DNA of 64,000 nt from Galbibacter sp038433465. GTDB taxonomy: Bacteria > Bacteroidota > Bacteroidia > Flavobacteriales > Flavobacteriaceae. A model generated the notes under the pieces. It was not told the DNA's origin. It saw only the letters and a program-made list of their open reading frames with translations, and searched no databases. A program made the translations under genes and the position numbers. The stretch is from contig NZ_JAESVF010000004.1 in NCBI RefSeq assembly GCF_038433465.1, forward strand, positions 186,001-250,000, read 5' to 3'. Positions 51,854 to 60,536 of the stretch are shown piece after piece; within the stretch, counting starts at the first letter, position 1; every line of letters starts with the position of its first letter.

Positions 51854-51874
51854 AAAGGCGCTGTGAGTGCCTTT
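51854..51874 (-). other. Small hairpin in cysS leader
   Basis: AAAGGC (51854-51859) and GCCTTT (51869-51874) form a stem with a nine-base loop in the region just before cysS. Too small to interpret. Confidence 0.3.
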
Positions 51875-51908
51875 ATGAATTGCTAAGATAATAGTTTCGT
51901 TGTAAATG

Positions 51909-51952
51909 AGTAAGTTGTTATTTCAATTTTAAAACTAAAATAACAACTTACT
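51909..51952. terminator. Perfect 15-base inverted repeat between cysS and folE
   Basis: AGTAAGTTGTTATTT (51909-51923) is perfectly complementary to AAATAACAACTTACT (51938-51952). It lies downstream of folE on the minus strand and is probably its terminator; the T run is weak. Confidence 0.6.
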
Positions 51953-51978
51953 ATTTTTAACTTTTGAAAGTGGGGAAA

Positions 51979-52659
51979 CTAAAACTCAGTATCGAGTTTT
52001 ATGTAATCTAAAAACTCTCTTCTTACAGCAGGGTCTTTAAATTTTCCACCAAATTCTGCGGTTACAGTACTACTTTCAATATCTCTAATTCCGCGAGAGT
52101 TCACACAAAGGTGTTTTGCATCTATCACACAAGCAACATCTTTGGTGCCTAGTGCTCTTTGAAGTTCTTGAACTACTTGCATTGTCATACGTTCTTGTAC
52201 TTGCGGACGTTTTGCGTAATAATCTACAATACGGTTCATTTTAGAAAGTCCAACTACACTTCCGTTAGAAATATAGGCAATGTGAGCCCGCCCAACAATA
52301 GGCAATAAGTGGTGCTCGCAAGTGGAGTAAACCGTGATGTTTTTTTCAACAAGCATTTCTCCATACTTGTATTTATTCGAAAAGGTAGAAGCTTTTGGCT
52401 TTCTATCTGGGTGTAAACCAGAAAAAATTTCTTTTACAAACATTTTCGCAACACGTCTTGGTGTTCCGCGTAAACTATCGTCGGTTAAATCCAATCCAAG
52501 TGTTTCCATAATGGTGTAAACTTGCGATTCGATTTGTTCAATTTTTTCATCATCAGATAAATCAAAAGCATCTTTTCTCATTGGAGTTTCTGCTGCCGAC
52601 GATGCGTGATCATTTCCTACTTCATCAAAATGATCCTCTAAAGCTTTATCTATTTTCAT
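51979..52659 (-). CDS. folE: FolE, GTP cyclohydrolase I
   Basis: FolE converts GTP to dihydroneopterin triphosphate, the first step of folate/pterin synthesis. The 226-residue product has the zinc ligands in STCEHHLLPIVGRAHIAYI, the VGLSKMNRIVDYYAKRPQVQERM stretch and C-terminal CVIDAKHLCVNSRGI. The N-terminal 35 residues (DHFDEVGNDHASSAAETP) are extra and probably disordered. It is preceded by a promoter -7 box at 52754. Confidence 0.96.
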   Translation of the reverse strand: MKIDKALEDHFDEVGNDHASSAAETPMRKDAFDLSDDEKIEQIESQVYTIMETLGLDLTDDSLRGTPRRVAKMFVKEIFSGLHPDRKPKASTFSNKYKYGEMLVEKNITVYSTCEHHLLPIVGRAHIAYISNGSVVGLSKMNRIVDYYAKRPQVQERMTMQVVQELQRALGTKDVACVIDAKHLCVNSRGIRDIESSTVTAEFGGKFKDPAVRREFLDYIKLDTEF

Positions 52660-52753
52660 TCTTTTGTGCTATGTTTAAAAACCAACTTCAGCAATAAATT
52701 TTCTTAACTTTTAGCTGTCAAAGACTTCTCGTTGGTCAATAAAAAATTGACAG

Positions 52754-52761
52754 CAAAGATA
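52754..52761 (-). promoter_or_regulatory. Promoter -7 box (TATCTTTG) for folE
   Basis: TATCTTTG on the minus strand, 94 bases from the folE ATG, fits TAnnTTTG. The rest of the gap to the START-like gene shows nothing clear. Confidence 0.4.
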
Positions 52762-52946
52762 CGTATTTATAGCCTATTAACGTTATAATTGCGGAAAGTT
52801 GAATTAATTTTTTCTTTTATTCCTTCTTAAAATAATGGATCTACACTTTTTAGTTACTTTTTTAGGGGAAACCTTACAAGAAAATCGATGATATTTTTCT
52901 TTCTTTTAAATTGAAGTAAACCAGTAAAAATGTATAAAAAGCACAT

Positions 52947-53375
52947 ATGAAAAACCCAATGATTACTGAAGAATTGATAGTGAAAACACCGATAGCAAAA
53001 GTTTGGAACGCATTAACAAATCCAGATAAAATGAAGCAATGGTATTTTGATGTTAAAAATTTTAAACTGATGGACACTGCCGAGTTTTATTTTTACGAAC
53101 CTAACGGAACAAATTTTAAGCATGTATGTAAAATTTTGGAAGTAATTCCGCAGAAAAGATTTCGACATACATGGAGTTACCCCGAATATTCCAAAGGAGT
53201 TTCTGTGTTAACATGGCGACTTACTCAAAAAAAGGAATTAACCCATATTAAACTAGTGCATAGCGGAATTGAAAATTTTGCCGATGCAGGTTCAGATTTT
53301 TCACGAGAAAACTTTGTTGTAGGGTGGCAAGAAATTGTGCAAAAGGATTTGTTGGACTTTTTAAAAAATGATTAA
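52947..53375 (+). CDS. AHSA1/SRPBCC-domain protein
   Basis: This 142-residue protein has the START-like fold: IVKTPIAKVWNALTNPDKMKQWYF near the N-terminus, CKILEVIPQKRFRHTW, and a C-terminal amphipathic helix (FVVGWQEIVQKDLLDFL). AHSA1-type proteins bind hydrophobic ligands or chaperones; function is unknown here. It is followed by the bestrophin gene after 33 bases. Confidence 0.85.
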   Translation: MKNPMITEELIVKTPIAKVWNALTNPDKMKQWYFDVKNFKLMDTAEFYFYEPNGTNFKHVCKILEVIPQKRFRHTWSYPEYSKGVSVLTWRLTQKKELTHIKLVHSGIENFADAGSDFSRENFVVGWQEIVQKDLLDFLKND

Positions 53376-53408
53376 TTATATTTATAAAAAATTAAACAAT
53401 TATCTTGA

Positions 53409-54335
53409 ATGCTTTTATCCAAAAAAGTTAATATTTACAGAATTCTAAGTGGTACGTGGCGTCATTTTTTATTCGAAATTATAGCTTGTGTTTCCGCATA
53501 TTTTATTTATCGCTACATCGAACAAATACATTTTTTCGACACCATTGTAGTGTCGAGTATTATTCCAACAATTTTAGGTACAGCACTTGCCTTTTTTATA
53601 GGTTTTAACAATAATCAAGCCTATGATAGGTGGTGGGAAGCTCGTAAAATTTGGGGAACGTTGGTTAACCATTCTCGTACATGGGCAAGGCAAGTAATGT
53701 TTTATATTGATGAGGAAGAAGCTGTAAAAGATGCAAAAGTTAACCCGATTAAAGTGAAATTAATTTACAGACATATTGCATTTTTATATGCTCTGAAAGA
53801 AGGGTTACGAGACGATAGCGAAAAGCATTATAAAAACTATTTATCCGAAGAAGATTTTGTAGCAGTAGAAAAAGAAACCAATGTGCCTAATGCTATTTTG
53901 AATATTCAAACAAAAGATTTGCAACAACTCACCGAAAAGGGATTGGTAGATGGCTTCAAGTTTTTGGAGCTCAACAGTATGTTAGTTCATTTTTGTGATG
54001 AAATGGGAATGTCTGAACGTATTAAAAACACAGTGTTTCCAACAACTTATAATTTTTACACACGATTGTTTGTTTGGATTTTTATTATTAGTGTAACCTG
54101 GTCTTTAACAGATAATATGGGAGCGTGGTCAATTTTAGTTGGGATATTGGTGGGTTATATTTTCTTGACAACACACAAAATCGGAATGGCATTGTTGAAT
54201 CCGTTTGATAATATTCCTGCTGGAATTCCTCTCAATCAAATTACGAGAACTATTGAGATTAATTTGTTAGAATTGCTGAAAGATAAAAATATTCCTGAGC
54301 CTGTAGAAAGTGTTGATGGTGAATATATAATGTAG
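53409..54335 (+). CDS. Bestrophin-family channel protein
   Basis: The 308-residue protein has about four helices and the bestrophin motif IGFNNNQAYDRWWEARKIWGTLVNHSR (shown as two parts, NNNQAYDRWWEAR and KIWGTLVNHSR). Bacterial bestrophins form pentameric ion channels. A conserved C-terminal NPFDNIPAGIPLNQITR motif follows helix four. It ends 4 bases before the methyltransferase gene, so they are probably in one operon. Confidence 0.85.
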   Translation: MLLSKKVNIYRILSGTWRHFLFEIIACVSAYFIYRYIEQIHFFDTIVVSSIIPTILGTALAFFIGFNNNQAYDRWWEARKIWGTLVNHSRTWARQVMFYIDEEEAVKDAKVNPIKVKLIYRHIAFLYALKEGLRDDSEKHYKNYLSEEDFVAVEKETNVPNAILNIQTKDLQQLTEKGLVDGFKFLELNSMLVHFCDEMGMSERIKNTVFPTTYNFYTRLFVWIFIISVTWSLTDNMGAWSILVGILVGYIFLTTHKIGMALLNPFDNIPAGIPLNQITRTIEINLLELLKDKNIPEPVESVDGEYIM

Positions 54336-54339
54336 CATT

Positions 54340-54990
54340 ATGCAAAAAGATTCCGCAGAAAATAGTATTGCTAGCCAGTTGAAATGTCCTTCGGGTTCTA
54401 AAGGGATAGAGATGGGGGAGATGATGCACGCAACAAATATCGGGATGACTCGAAGTGCAATTAAAGCGTTGAATTTAAATGATAAAGATGAAGTCTTGGA
54501 AATTGGTCATGGGAATGCAAAGCATCTAAATGAATTTTTTCAAGAAGCAAAAGCGTTGAAATATGTTGGTGTTGATATTTCTGAGCAGATGCATATTCAG
54601 GCTAAGAATTTTGCTAATGACTTAAAAGAAGCTACTCAATTCTACCTATACAACGGTATTAATTTACCTTTCGAAGCTGATACTCTTCATAAAGTTTTTA
54701 CAGTAAATACCATTTATTTTTGGAGTAATCCTACAGATTTTTTAAATGAAATTTATAAGGTTCTAAAGCCGAGCGGATTACTTTCGGTTTGTTTTGCTGA
54801 ACAATCGTTTATGGAGCAATTACCTTTTATAGATAATCAGTTTGAATTGTATGATGAGGAAAAAGTAATAAGGTTGATTGGAACTTCTGACTTTCTGATT
54901 GAAGAAATTATTCGAAAAAGTGAAGTAGTTACCGCTAAAGATGGCACTTCTGTAACTCGTGATTATTTGGTGGTAGTGCTAAAAAAATAA
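54340..54990 (+). CDS. Class I SAM-dependent methyltransferase
   Basis: The 216-residue product shows Rossmann motif I VLEIGHGNAKHLNEFF, motif II YVGVDISEQMHIQA and DTLHKVFTVNTIYFW. It is a Methyltransf_11/25-type enzyme of unknown substrate. Its start follows the bestrophin stop by 4 bases. The stop codon begins the downstream terminator. Confidence 0.8.
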   Translation: MQKDSAENSIASQLKCPSGSKGIEMGEMMHATNIGMTRSAIKALNLNDKDEVLEIGHGNAKHLNEFFQEAKALKYVGVDISEQMHIQAKNFANDLKEATQFYLYNGINLPFEADTLHKVFTVNTIYFWSNPTDFLNEIYKVLKPSGLLSVCFAEQSFMEQLPFIDNQFELYDEEKVIRLIGTSDFLIEEIIRKSEVVTAKDGTSVTRDYLVVVLKK

Positions 54991-55039
54991 ATTAGCTCTT
55001 TAATGAAATGTAAGTTGTATTTCTTTAAAGAGCTAATTT
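54989..55039 (+). terminator. Terminator of the bestrophin-methyltransferase unit
   Basis: AAATTAGCTCTTTAA (54989-55003) pairs with TTTAAAGAGCTAATTT (55024-55039), around a 20-base loop. The stem begins in the stop codon. Confidence 0.75.
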
Positions 55040-55329
55040 ACCTCAGTTCGATGTAAATTTCAATATATAATACCTTATATCTATTTAAATTTTTTAAGAA
55101 TGCTTTCATTTTTGTCTTGACACAAAAACGAAACAAAAAAGTCAAGACTGATTTAAAAAGTATAAGAAAATCTACGGAACCATCCTCCACAGATAAAAAG
55201 AACTCGCTACGCTCAAACAGCTTTTTATCTATCAGTCCTTACAGCTTCCTTGATTTTCAATACTTTTTTAATAGGTCGTTTTATTGCATATTCATCATTC
55301 TTACGTCGAACTCACGTTAATTTTACCTC
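54991..55329. other. Gene-free stretch with dispersed repeat
   Basis: The 339 bases contain the terminator at the left and dispersed repeat B copy 2; no real gene is seen. An open frame over the repeat (from 55117) is part of the repeat and not credible. Confidence 0.6.
55102..55282 (-). repeat. Dispersed repeat B, copy 2 (inverse of 24013-24188)
   Basis: The reverse complement closely matches the copy near 24.1 kb over roughly 175 bases, including GTCTTGAC...GTCAAGAC and AGATAAAAAG...CTTTTTATCT hairpins. The two copies lie in opposite orientation 31 kb apart. Confidence 0.85.
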
Positions 55330-56862
55330 TTATAAACTCAATGTATATGAGAGCGTAACATTGGTGTTTTTATTATCGATTGCAGCAGTAGAAGTTAGTC
55401 CAGTGTTGTAAAGTGGAATATTGTAATCTCTAAACGCTTGACTAAAGCCTAAGTCTAGCTTCGATGCTCCAAAATTGTATCCTAACCCAAGCGAGTATCC
55501 GTTTAAGTTGCTCATTGTAAATTCATCTTTATACGGACTTCCTTCAAAACGGTAACCACCTCTAAAACTAAAATTTCTTAATCTGAATTCTCCTCCAAGT
55601 CTAAGTGTAGAAACAGCTTGGAATTCATCATCAATCGCTTGATTTTCTTCAGCAAAAAGAGGATCATAGGTAGGTTTTAGTTTTGCATTCGACATGTCTT
55701 GATACGAATAATCTAAACTAAGTAATCCGTAAGGGCCAAAAATGGCTGCGATACTTCCTGTGTATTTCCCTGGGATGTATATATCGTAACTAGGAAATAT
55801 AAGCGTTGCATTTGGACTCGCTTCCGAGTACGTTGCATTTGTATCGTCTGGATTTGCTAGGTAATCGGTGTTAATGCTTTGGAATAACTCGTCAGTCATA
55901 TCATACCAAATAGGCGACTGGTAACTTGCACCAACTCTAATCATGTCGTTTAGTTTTGCAATTCCTCCTAAATTAAATGAAAATCCATTTCCGTAGGTGT
56001 ACAAATCGTTGTCAAATTGTACGTATTGTAGTGTAGAGTTGTTGTCATAACCGTATTCATCAAATTGTGTAATAGTACGACGCTCCAAGCTGTAAAAATT
56101 AAATCCAGCACCTATATATATATTGTCTGAATATTGTGAGGCAAAATTTAAAGTGAATTTACTGTCGTAACCCGAAGTAATTACAAGTTGTTCTTGCTGT
56201 AAACCATTTGAAAAACTAGCATTTGATACATACGAAGTTTCATCAGGGTTATCGGTAGTAGCAGGGTCAATAATATAGTTTTGATACCCTAAAAAACCTT
56301 GTTGCGCACTATACCCTAAATCACGACCAATATTAATGTAAGCTTGCGTTATGTTTTCGTTTCCAATAGGTTCTAAATCTCCTACACTATAACCACTTGC
56401 ATTATTTACAAAATAGTTTGCGATTGAAGTGTTTCCTGTTCCGATGGCTAAATATTCATTTTCAAAATTATTGCTTAGCTCGTAGTTGAAAGCCATGGTG
56501 AATTTTTTCCATTTAGAAGCGCTATTTCCGTTTTCAAAAACTAATGCACCACCAATCTGGTTTAATTTAAGTTGAGAGAAGTCGGTTTCGCTTCTTCCGT
56601 CAAAATAACTTGTTTTATTATCAATGTTGTAATTTGTTGCTGAAAGCGTAAAAACAGTACTTGAAAATACAGCAGATCCCGCAGGGTTTGTATTGATTGC
56701 CGACATGTCGCCACCAAGGGCGCCAAAAGCACCACTCATACTTTGATAGCGGGCAGTACCATTTAAATTGTCTGTGCCGTAAAGTGCTACACTATTTCTG
56801 TCTTGAGCAAAAACACCCAATGAGAAAAGCGAAGTAGCTATAAGGAATAGATTGTTTTTCAT
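55330..56862 (-). CDS. OmpP1/FadL/TodX-type outer-membrane transporter
   Basis: The 510-residue product has a signal peptide ending LGVFAQ and the FadL family N-terminus with GTARYQSMSGAFGALGGDMSAINTNPAG, where the GGDxSAxxxNPAG motif is the hallmark. The rest is a barrel, ending ...NVTLSYTLSL. FadL-type porins pass hydrophobic compounds through the outer membrane. The substrate is unknown. It is monocistronic and leftward. Confidence 0.9.
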   Translation of the reverse strand: MKNNLFLIATSLFSLGVFAQDRNSVALYGTDNLNGTARYQSMSGAFGALGGDMSAINTNPAGSAVFSSTVFTLSATNYNIDNKTSYFDGRSETDFSQLKLNQIGGALVFENGNSASKWKKFTMAFNYELSNNFENEYLAIGTGNTSIANYFVNNASGYSVGDLEPIGNENITQAYINIGRDLGYSAQQGFLGYQNYIIDPATTDNPDETSYVSNASFSNGLQQEQLVITSGYDSKFTLNFASQYSDNIYIGAGFNFYSLERRTITQFDEYGYDNNSTLQYVQFDNDLYTYGNGFSFNLGGIAKLNDMIRVGASYQSPIWYDMTDELFQSINTDYLANPDDTNATYSEASPNATLIFPSYDIYIPGKYTGSIAAIFGPYGLLSLDYSYQDMSNAKLKPTYDPLFAEENQAIDDEFQAVSTLRLGGEFRLRNFSFRGGYRFEGSPYKDEFTMSNLNGYSLGLGYNFGASKLDLGFSQAFRDYNIPLYNTGLTSTAAIDNKNTNVTLSYTLSL

Positions 56863-56971
56863 TTGATTGTTTTATTATTTTTTTAAGAGTTGCATGAAAT
56901 TTATATAGCAATTAATGTTTGCTTTTCATGCGGTTATTTTGTGTTCGATAAATTGGTTTGTTGGTATAAAA

Positions 56972-57091
56972 AAACTGTCTAAAAGAATTTATTTTGTCGG
57001 GCCGAAATTACTTCGATCTTTCATGATGTTTAAATCATTTTTTTGAATTCTGAATTGAATCAGAACGACATTAAAAACTTTTAGACAGTTT
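56972..57091 (-). terminator. Long-loop inverted repeat, ACTGTCT-stem family
   Basis: AAACTGTCTAAAAG (56972-56985) is complementary to CTTTTAGACAGTTT (57078-57091), about 92 bases apart. The stem matches the terminators at 4532 and 62187. It lies between the low-complexity lipoprotein gene (leftward) and FadL, and probably terminates the former. Confidence 0.6.
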
Positions 57092-57098
57092 GATATTA

Positions 57099-58244
57099 TT
57101 ATCTTCCTCTTCCGCCGCTTCTAGATCCACCGCTACTACGAGATCCGCCACCACCACTAGATCTTGAGAATGATCCGCTGCTTCTGCTTGATGAAGGACT
57201 AGAGTAACTTCTAGAACTACTTCTTGATGATGACCTAGAGTAGCTAGAGTTGCTTCGCGAAGAAGAACCTCTAGAATAGCTAGGATTACTTCTGCTAGAA
57301 GAAGTAGATCTTCCGTATGTTGAGTTCGTTCTTCCTGAAGTAGTAGTACGTCCAGAGGAAACTCTTGAATTTGTGTTTCTTGAATATCCAGAGGTTCTGT
57401 TGTATCGTCCTCCGTCAACACCAACTCTGGCGCTGTTAGAGTATCCACTTGTTCTAGAAATTGTGCTTCTTCCTCCAACTTGCGATGATCTTGAGTATCC
57501 TCTAGATGATCTAGCCGAAGTATTGGCTCTTCTTACACTTTCTTGATGACGAGCAACTGCAGCTGTATTTCTTCCGTAGTATCCTCTTCTAGAGTTTGTA
57601 TAAGCATATCTGTGGTTGCCGTAATACGGACCGTAATATCCGCCACCATACCAGCCACCGCCATAGCCCCAACCTGGTCTATACCATGGGTTTCCCCATC
57701 CCCAGCTTAGGCCCCAGCCACCGCCGTACCAACCTCCATACCAGCCGCCGCCATAACCCCAACCTGGGCCATACCAACCACCGTAATAAGGTCCCCAAAA
57801 TGGGTCGTACCAGCCACCGCCGTACCAACCACTGTAACCCCAGTTGTTGTTGTATACATTTACGATAGTGCTTTCAGGGTTTTCTCCCCAACCAGCATTA
57901 CCTTCGTTGTAATCCAAAATATAATTTTCAGAAACATCGGTACTATCAACGTTTGTACTTGAGTATGAATTTACATCAGTAAAAATATCGTTGTTTTCTT
58001 GATATTCAATGGCTTCATTAAGCATTTGAGCTTTGTTGCTAAAATAGCTTTCGTAATCTGTAATAACTACAGTATTTGGAGCATTTGTAGTTTGCTGTTG
58101 CGTATCATTGGTGTTTGGCGTATCGTCGTAATAAGTAATTTCTTGATCGTATATCCCATCGTTATCATAGTACGAAGCTTGATCGTAAGAACCACACGAA
58201 CTTACTAAAACTCCAATGATAAAAACAGTCAAAACGACTTTCAT
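57099..58244 (-). CDS. Low-complexity lipoprotein with Gly/Tyr/Trp-rich and Ser/Arg-rich regions
   Basis: Using the ATG at 58244 gives 381 residues with a lipoprotein signal (MKVVLTVFIIGVLVSSC, Cys17). Three regions follow: an acidic, Asp/Tyr/Asn-rich part to about residue 125, a Gly/Trp/Tyr-rich repeat region to about 205 (units like GGWYGGWYGGGW), and a Ser/Arg/Gly-rich tail to the end. Such proteins are sometimes labelled vitellogenin-like in flavobacteria. Function is unknown; the repeats suggest a surface-exposed flexible protein. It lies divergent from proS. Confidence 0.7.
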   Translation of the reverse strand: MKVVLTVFIIGVLVSSCGSYDQASYYDNDGIYDQEITYYDDTPNTNDTQQQTTNAPNTVVITDYESYFSNKAQMLNEAIEYQENNDIFTDVNSYSSTNVDSTDVSENYILDYNEGNAGWGENPESTIVNVYNNNWGYSGWYGGGWYDPFWGPYYGGWYGPGWGYGGGWYGGWYGGGWGLSWGWGNPWYRPGWGYGGGWYGGGYYGPYYGNHRYAYTNSRRGYYGRNTAAVARHQESVRRANTSARSSRGYSRSSQVGGRSTISRTSGYSNSARVGVDGGRYNRTSGYSRNTNSRVSSGRTTTSGRTNSTYGRSTSSSRSNPSYSRGSSSRSNSSYSRSSSRSSSRSYSSPSSSRSSGSFSRSSGGGGSRSSGGSRSGGRGR

Positions 58245-58373
58245 GTTTAAGGGAATGTATTGTGTTTTCATCATTGCAAAAATTTATTGTTGAACATAGC
58301 AAAAATAGTTAGTTTTGTCAAACTATTAATTACATTTAACTAAGGTGCAAGTTTTGTGCCAAACTACATATTG

Positions 58374-59849
58374 ATGGGTAAGAATTTAACAAAGAGAAGC
58401 GAAGATTATTCAAAATGGTATAACGAATTGGTTGTCAAGGCCGATTTGGCCGAGAATTCAGCAGTAAGAGGATGTATGGTAATTAAGCCGTATGGTTTTG
58501 CTGTTTGGGAAAAAATACAAGCACAATTAGATAAAATGTTTAAGGAAACAGGACATGAAAATGCGTATTTTCCTTTGTTCATTCCAAAATCTTATTTGAG
58601 TAAAGAAGCTGATCACGTTGAAGGATTTGCGAAAGAATGTGCTGTAGTAACGCACTATCGTTTAAAAAATGCTGAAGATGGAAGTGGAGTTGTAGTAGAC
58701 CCTGAGGCGAAACTTGAAGAGGAATTAATTGTTCGTCCTACTTCAGAAACAATTATTTGGGATACCTATAGAAAGTGGATTCAGTCGTATAGAGATTTAC
58801 CAATTTTAGTAAACCAATGGGCAAATGTTGTGCGATGGGAACTTAGAACTCGTATGTTTTTAAGAACTGCTGAGTTTTTATGGCAAGAGGGACATACCGC
58901 TCATGAAACAAAAGAAGAAGCTATCCAAGAGGCAGAACAAATGATGAATGTATATGCTGAGTTTGTTGAAACTTTTATGGGTGTGCCAGTTGTAAAAGGA
59001 GTTAAAACCGATAGCGAGCGTTTTGCAGGCGCCTTAGAAACATATTGTATTGAAGCGTTAATGCAAGACGGTAAGGCTTTGCAAGCTGGAACTTCTCACT
59101 TTTTAGGTCAGAATTTTGCGAAAGCTTTTGATGTGAAGTTTGCTACCCGAGAAGGGAAACAAGAGTACGTTTGGGCAACTTCATGGGGAGTGTCAACGCG
59201 TTTAATGGGAGCTTTAATTATGTCGCATAGCGACGATAATGGCTTGGTGTTACCTCCAAAGTTGGCACCTATACAAGTAGTAATTGTTCCTATATATAAA
59301 GGACAAGAACAATTGGATGCAATTTCCGATCGTGTAAATCCACTTGTAAAAGAATTGAGAGCGAAAGGAATTTCGGTTAAGTTTGATAATAGAGATACTC
59401 AAAAGCCAGGATGGAAGTTCAATGAATACGAATTAAAAGGAGTGCCTTTGCGTATTGCTATTGGAATGCGCGATATGGAAAACAACACTTATGAGTTGGC
59501 GCGTAGAGATACCTTAACCAAAGAAGTTGTACAGGCAGATGCTATTGTAGATAGAGTTGCATACTTATTGGAAGAGATGCAAGAGAATATTTATAAAAAA
59601 GCATTGGATTATAGAAATTCTCACATTACTGAAGTAAATACTTTTGATGAATTTAAAGAATTGCTAGAAACCAAAGGCGGATTCTTGTCGGCACATTGGG
59701 ATGGTACTGCAGAAACAGAAGATAAGATTAAAGAACTTACAAAAGCAACAATTCGCTGTATTCCTCTGGAAAATAAGCAAGAAGAAGGTGTTTGTATTTA
59801 TTCTGGGAAGCCTTCTAAACAGCGTGTTTTATTTGCAAAAGCATATTAA
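58374..59849 (+). CDS. proS: Prolyl-tRNA synthetase (short archaeal/eukaryal type)
   Basis: ProS charges tRNA-Pro. The ATG at 58374 gives 491 residues starting MGKNLTKRSEDYSKWYNELV; a GTG further upstream is less likely. Class II motifs are present: motif 2 VVRWELRTRMFLRTAEFLWQEGHTAH and motif 3 TSWGVSTRLMGALIM. The editing insertion of the long bacterial type is absent and a C-terminal zinc-like region (RCIPLENKQ...GVCIYSGKP) is present, as in the short type found across Bacteroidota. Confidence 0.97.
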   Translation: MGKNLTKRSEDYSKWYNELVVKADLAENSAVRGCMVIKPYGFAVWEKIQAQLDKMFKETGHENAYFPLFIPKSYLSKEADHVEGFAKECAVVTHYRLKNAEDGSGVVVDPEAKLEEELIVRPTSETIIWDTYRKWIQSYRDLPILVNQWANVVRWELRTRMFLRTAEFLWQEGHTAHETKEEAIQEAEQMMNVYAEFVETFMGVPVVKGVKTDSERFAGALETYCIEALMQDGKALQAGTSHFLGQNFAKAFDVKFATREGKQEYVWATSWGVSTRLMGALIMSHSDDNGLVLPPKLAPIQVVIVPIYKGQEQLDAISDRVNPLVKELRAKGISVKFDNRDTQKPGWKFNEYELKGVPLRIAIGMRDMENNTYELARRDTLTKEVVQADAIVDRVAYLLEEMQENIYKKALDYRNSHITEVNTFDEFKELLETKGGFLSAHWDGTAETEDKIKELTKATIRCIPLENKQEEGVCIYSGKPSKQRVLFAKAY

Positions 59850-59882
59850 TTAAAAAAAAATAAAAAAAATTGTTTCTAGGTA

Positions 59883-59912
59883 TTGTATGATTTAAAAATA
59901 GTTGTATTTTTG
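59883..59912 (+). promoter_or_regulatory. Promoter for the tRNA-Glu pair
   Basis: TATTTTTG (59905-59912) fits TAnnTTTG, with TTG (59883-59885) as -33 at 19-base spacing. The first tRNA starts 22 bases later. Confidence 0.6.
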
Positions 59913-59934
59913 CATCCGCAATAAAGGAAATAAT

Positions 59935-60006
59935 GGTCCGTTCGTCTAGGGGTTAGGACGCCAGGTTTTCATCCTGGTAACAGGGGTTCGATTCCCCTAC
60001 GGACTA
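59935..60006 (+). tRNA. tRNA-Glu (anticodon TTC)
   Basis: GGTCCGT pairs with ACGGACT (G-U at the first pair), the D arm follows TC, the anticodon stem CCAGG/CCTGG encloses TTTTCAT with anticodon TTC, and the T arm AGGGG-TTCGATT-CCCCT is intact. The discriminator is A; CCA is not encoded. Confidence 0.97.
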
Positions 60007-60064
60007 CAAAAGATTAAGTTCATTAAAATATACGAGTTTTCTCGTAGCTCAAACAAGAGCAATT

Positions 60065-60136
60065 GGTCCGTTCGTCTAGGGGTTAGGACGCCAGGTTTTC
60101 ATCCTGGTAACAGGGGTTCGATTCCCCTACGGACTA
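60065..60136 (+). tRNA. tRNA-Glu (anticodon TTC), second identical copy
   Basis: This 72-base sequence is identical to the copy at 59935-60006. The 58-base spacer contains a perfect TACGAG-TTTT-CTCGTA hairpin (60031-60046), possibly a processing site. Confidence 0.97.
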
Positions 60137-60150
60137 CTATAAAGTATAAC

Positions 60151-60186
60151 ATGGTGCAGCGTAAAGCTGCTGTTTGTAAAAATTAA
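60151..60186 (+). promoter_or_regulatory. rpsT leader: short upstream ORF and hairpin
   Basis: An 11-codon frame ATG...TAA (MVQRKAAVCKN) lies 6 bases before the rpsT start and contains the hairpin GCAGC GTAAA GCTGC (60156-60170). It could be a regulatory leader or chance. It directly follows the second tRNA. Confidence 0.35.
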
Positions 60187-60192
60187 GAAAAG

Positions 60193-60444
60193 ATGGCAAA
60201 TCACAAGTCGGCATTAAAAAGAATCAGAAGAAACGAAGCAGTTCGTTTAAGAAATAAATATCAACATAAAACAGTTCGTAACGCTATCAAAAAGTTACGT
60301 GCTACAGAAGATAAAAAAGATGCAGAAACATTATTGCCTTCTGTTATCAGTATGATTGATAAATTAGCAAAAAGAAATATTATTCACGCTAACAAAGCTG
60401 GAAACTTAAAATCAGGATTGACTAAAAGAGTTGCTGCTCTTTAA
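60193..60444 (+). CDS. rpsT: Ribosomal protein bS20
   Basis: The 83-residue protein starts MANHKSALKRIRRNEAVRLRN, the conserved N-terminus of S20, and continues with Lys-rich helices (KTVRNAIKKLRATEDK, SMIDKLAKRNIIHANKAGNLKSGLTKRV). It binds 16S rRNA in the small subunit. It is co-transcribed with the upstream tRNA genes or from its own promoter, and has a strong terminator. Confidence 0.97.
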   Translation: MANHKSALKRIRRNEAVRLRNKYQHKTVRNAIKKLRATEDKKDAETLLPSVISMIDKLAKRNIIHANKAGNLKSGLTKRVAAL

Positions 60445-60473
60445 TACATTAATTCTTAGTTATACAATATAAT

Positions 60474-60501
60474 AAACGCTCCGCTTTTGTGGAGCGTTTT
60501 T
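60474..60501 (+). terminator. Terminator of rpsT
   Basis: AAACGCTCC pairs with GGAGCGTTT around a loop of GCTTTTGT, followed by T residues. Confidence 0.9.
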
Positions 60502-60536
60502 AGTTTTAGTTACTCACATAAAAAATTATATTCAGT

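Noticed and set aside
55117..55320. 67-codon frame over repeat B copy 2
   Set aside because: It is formed by the repeat DNA itself. The other copy of the repeat does not keep the frame as a gene.
57071..57478. 135-codon frame in the low-complexity lipoprotein gene
   Set aside because: It is an alternate frame of the Ser/Arg repeat DNA, giving a Glu/Leu/Val-biased peptide that mirrors the repeat; no signal or homology.
57171..57871. Direct repeats in the low-complexity gene as a CRISPR-like array
   Set aside because: The repeated words are codon-level echoes of Gly-Tyr-Trp and Ser-Arg runs within one open frame, with no regular spacers.
58356..58373. GTG start for proS
   Set aside because: The family N-terminus fits the ATG at 58374 and the extra residues show no conservation that I know.
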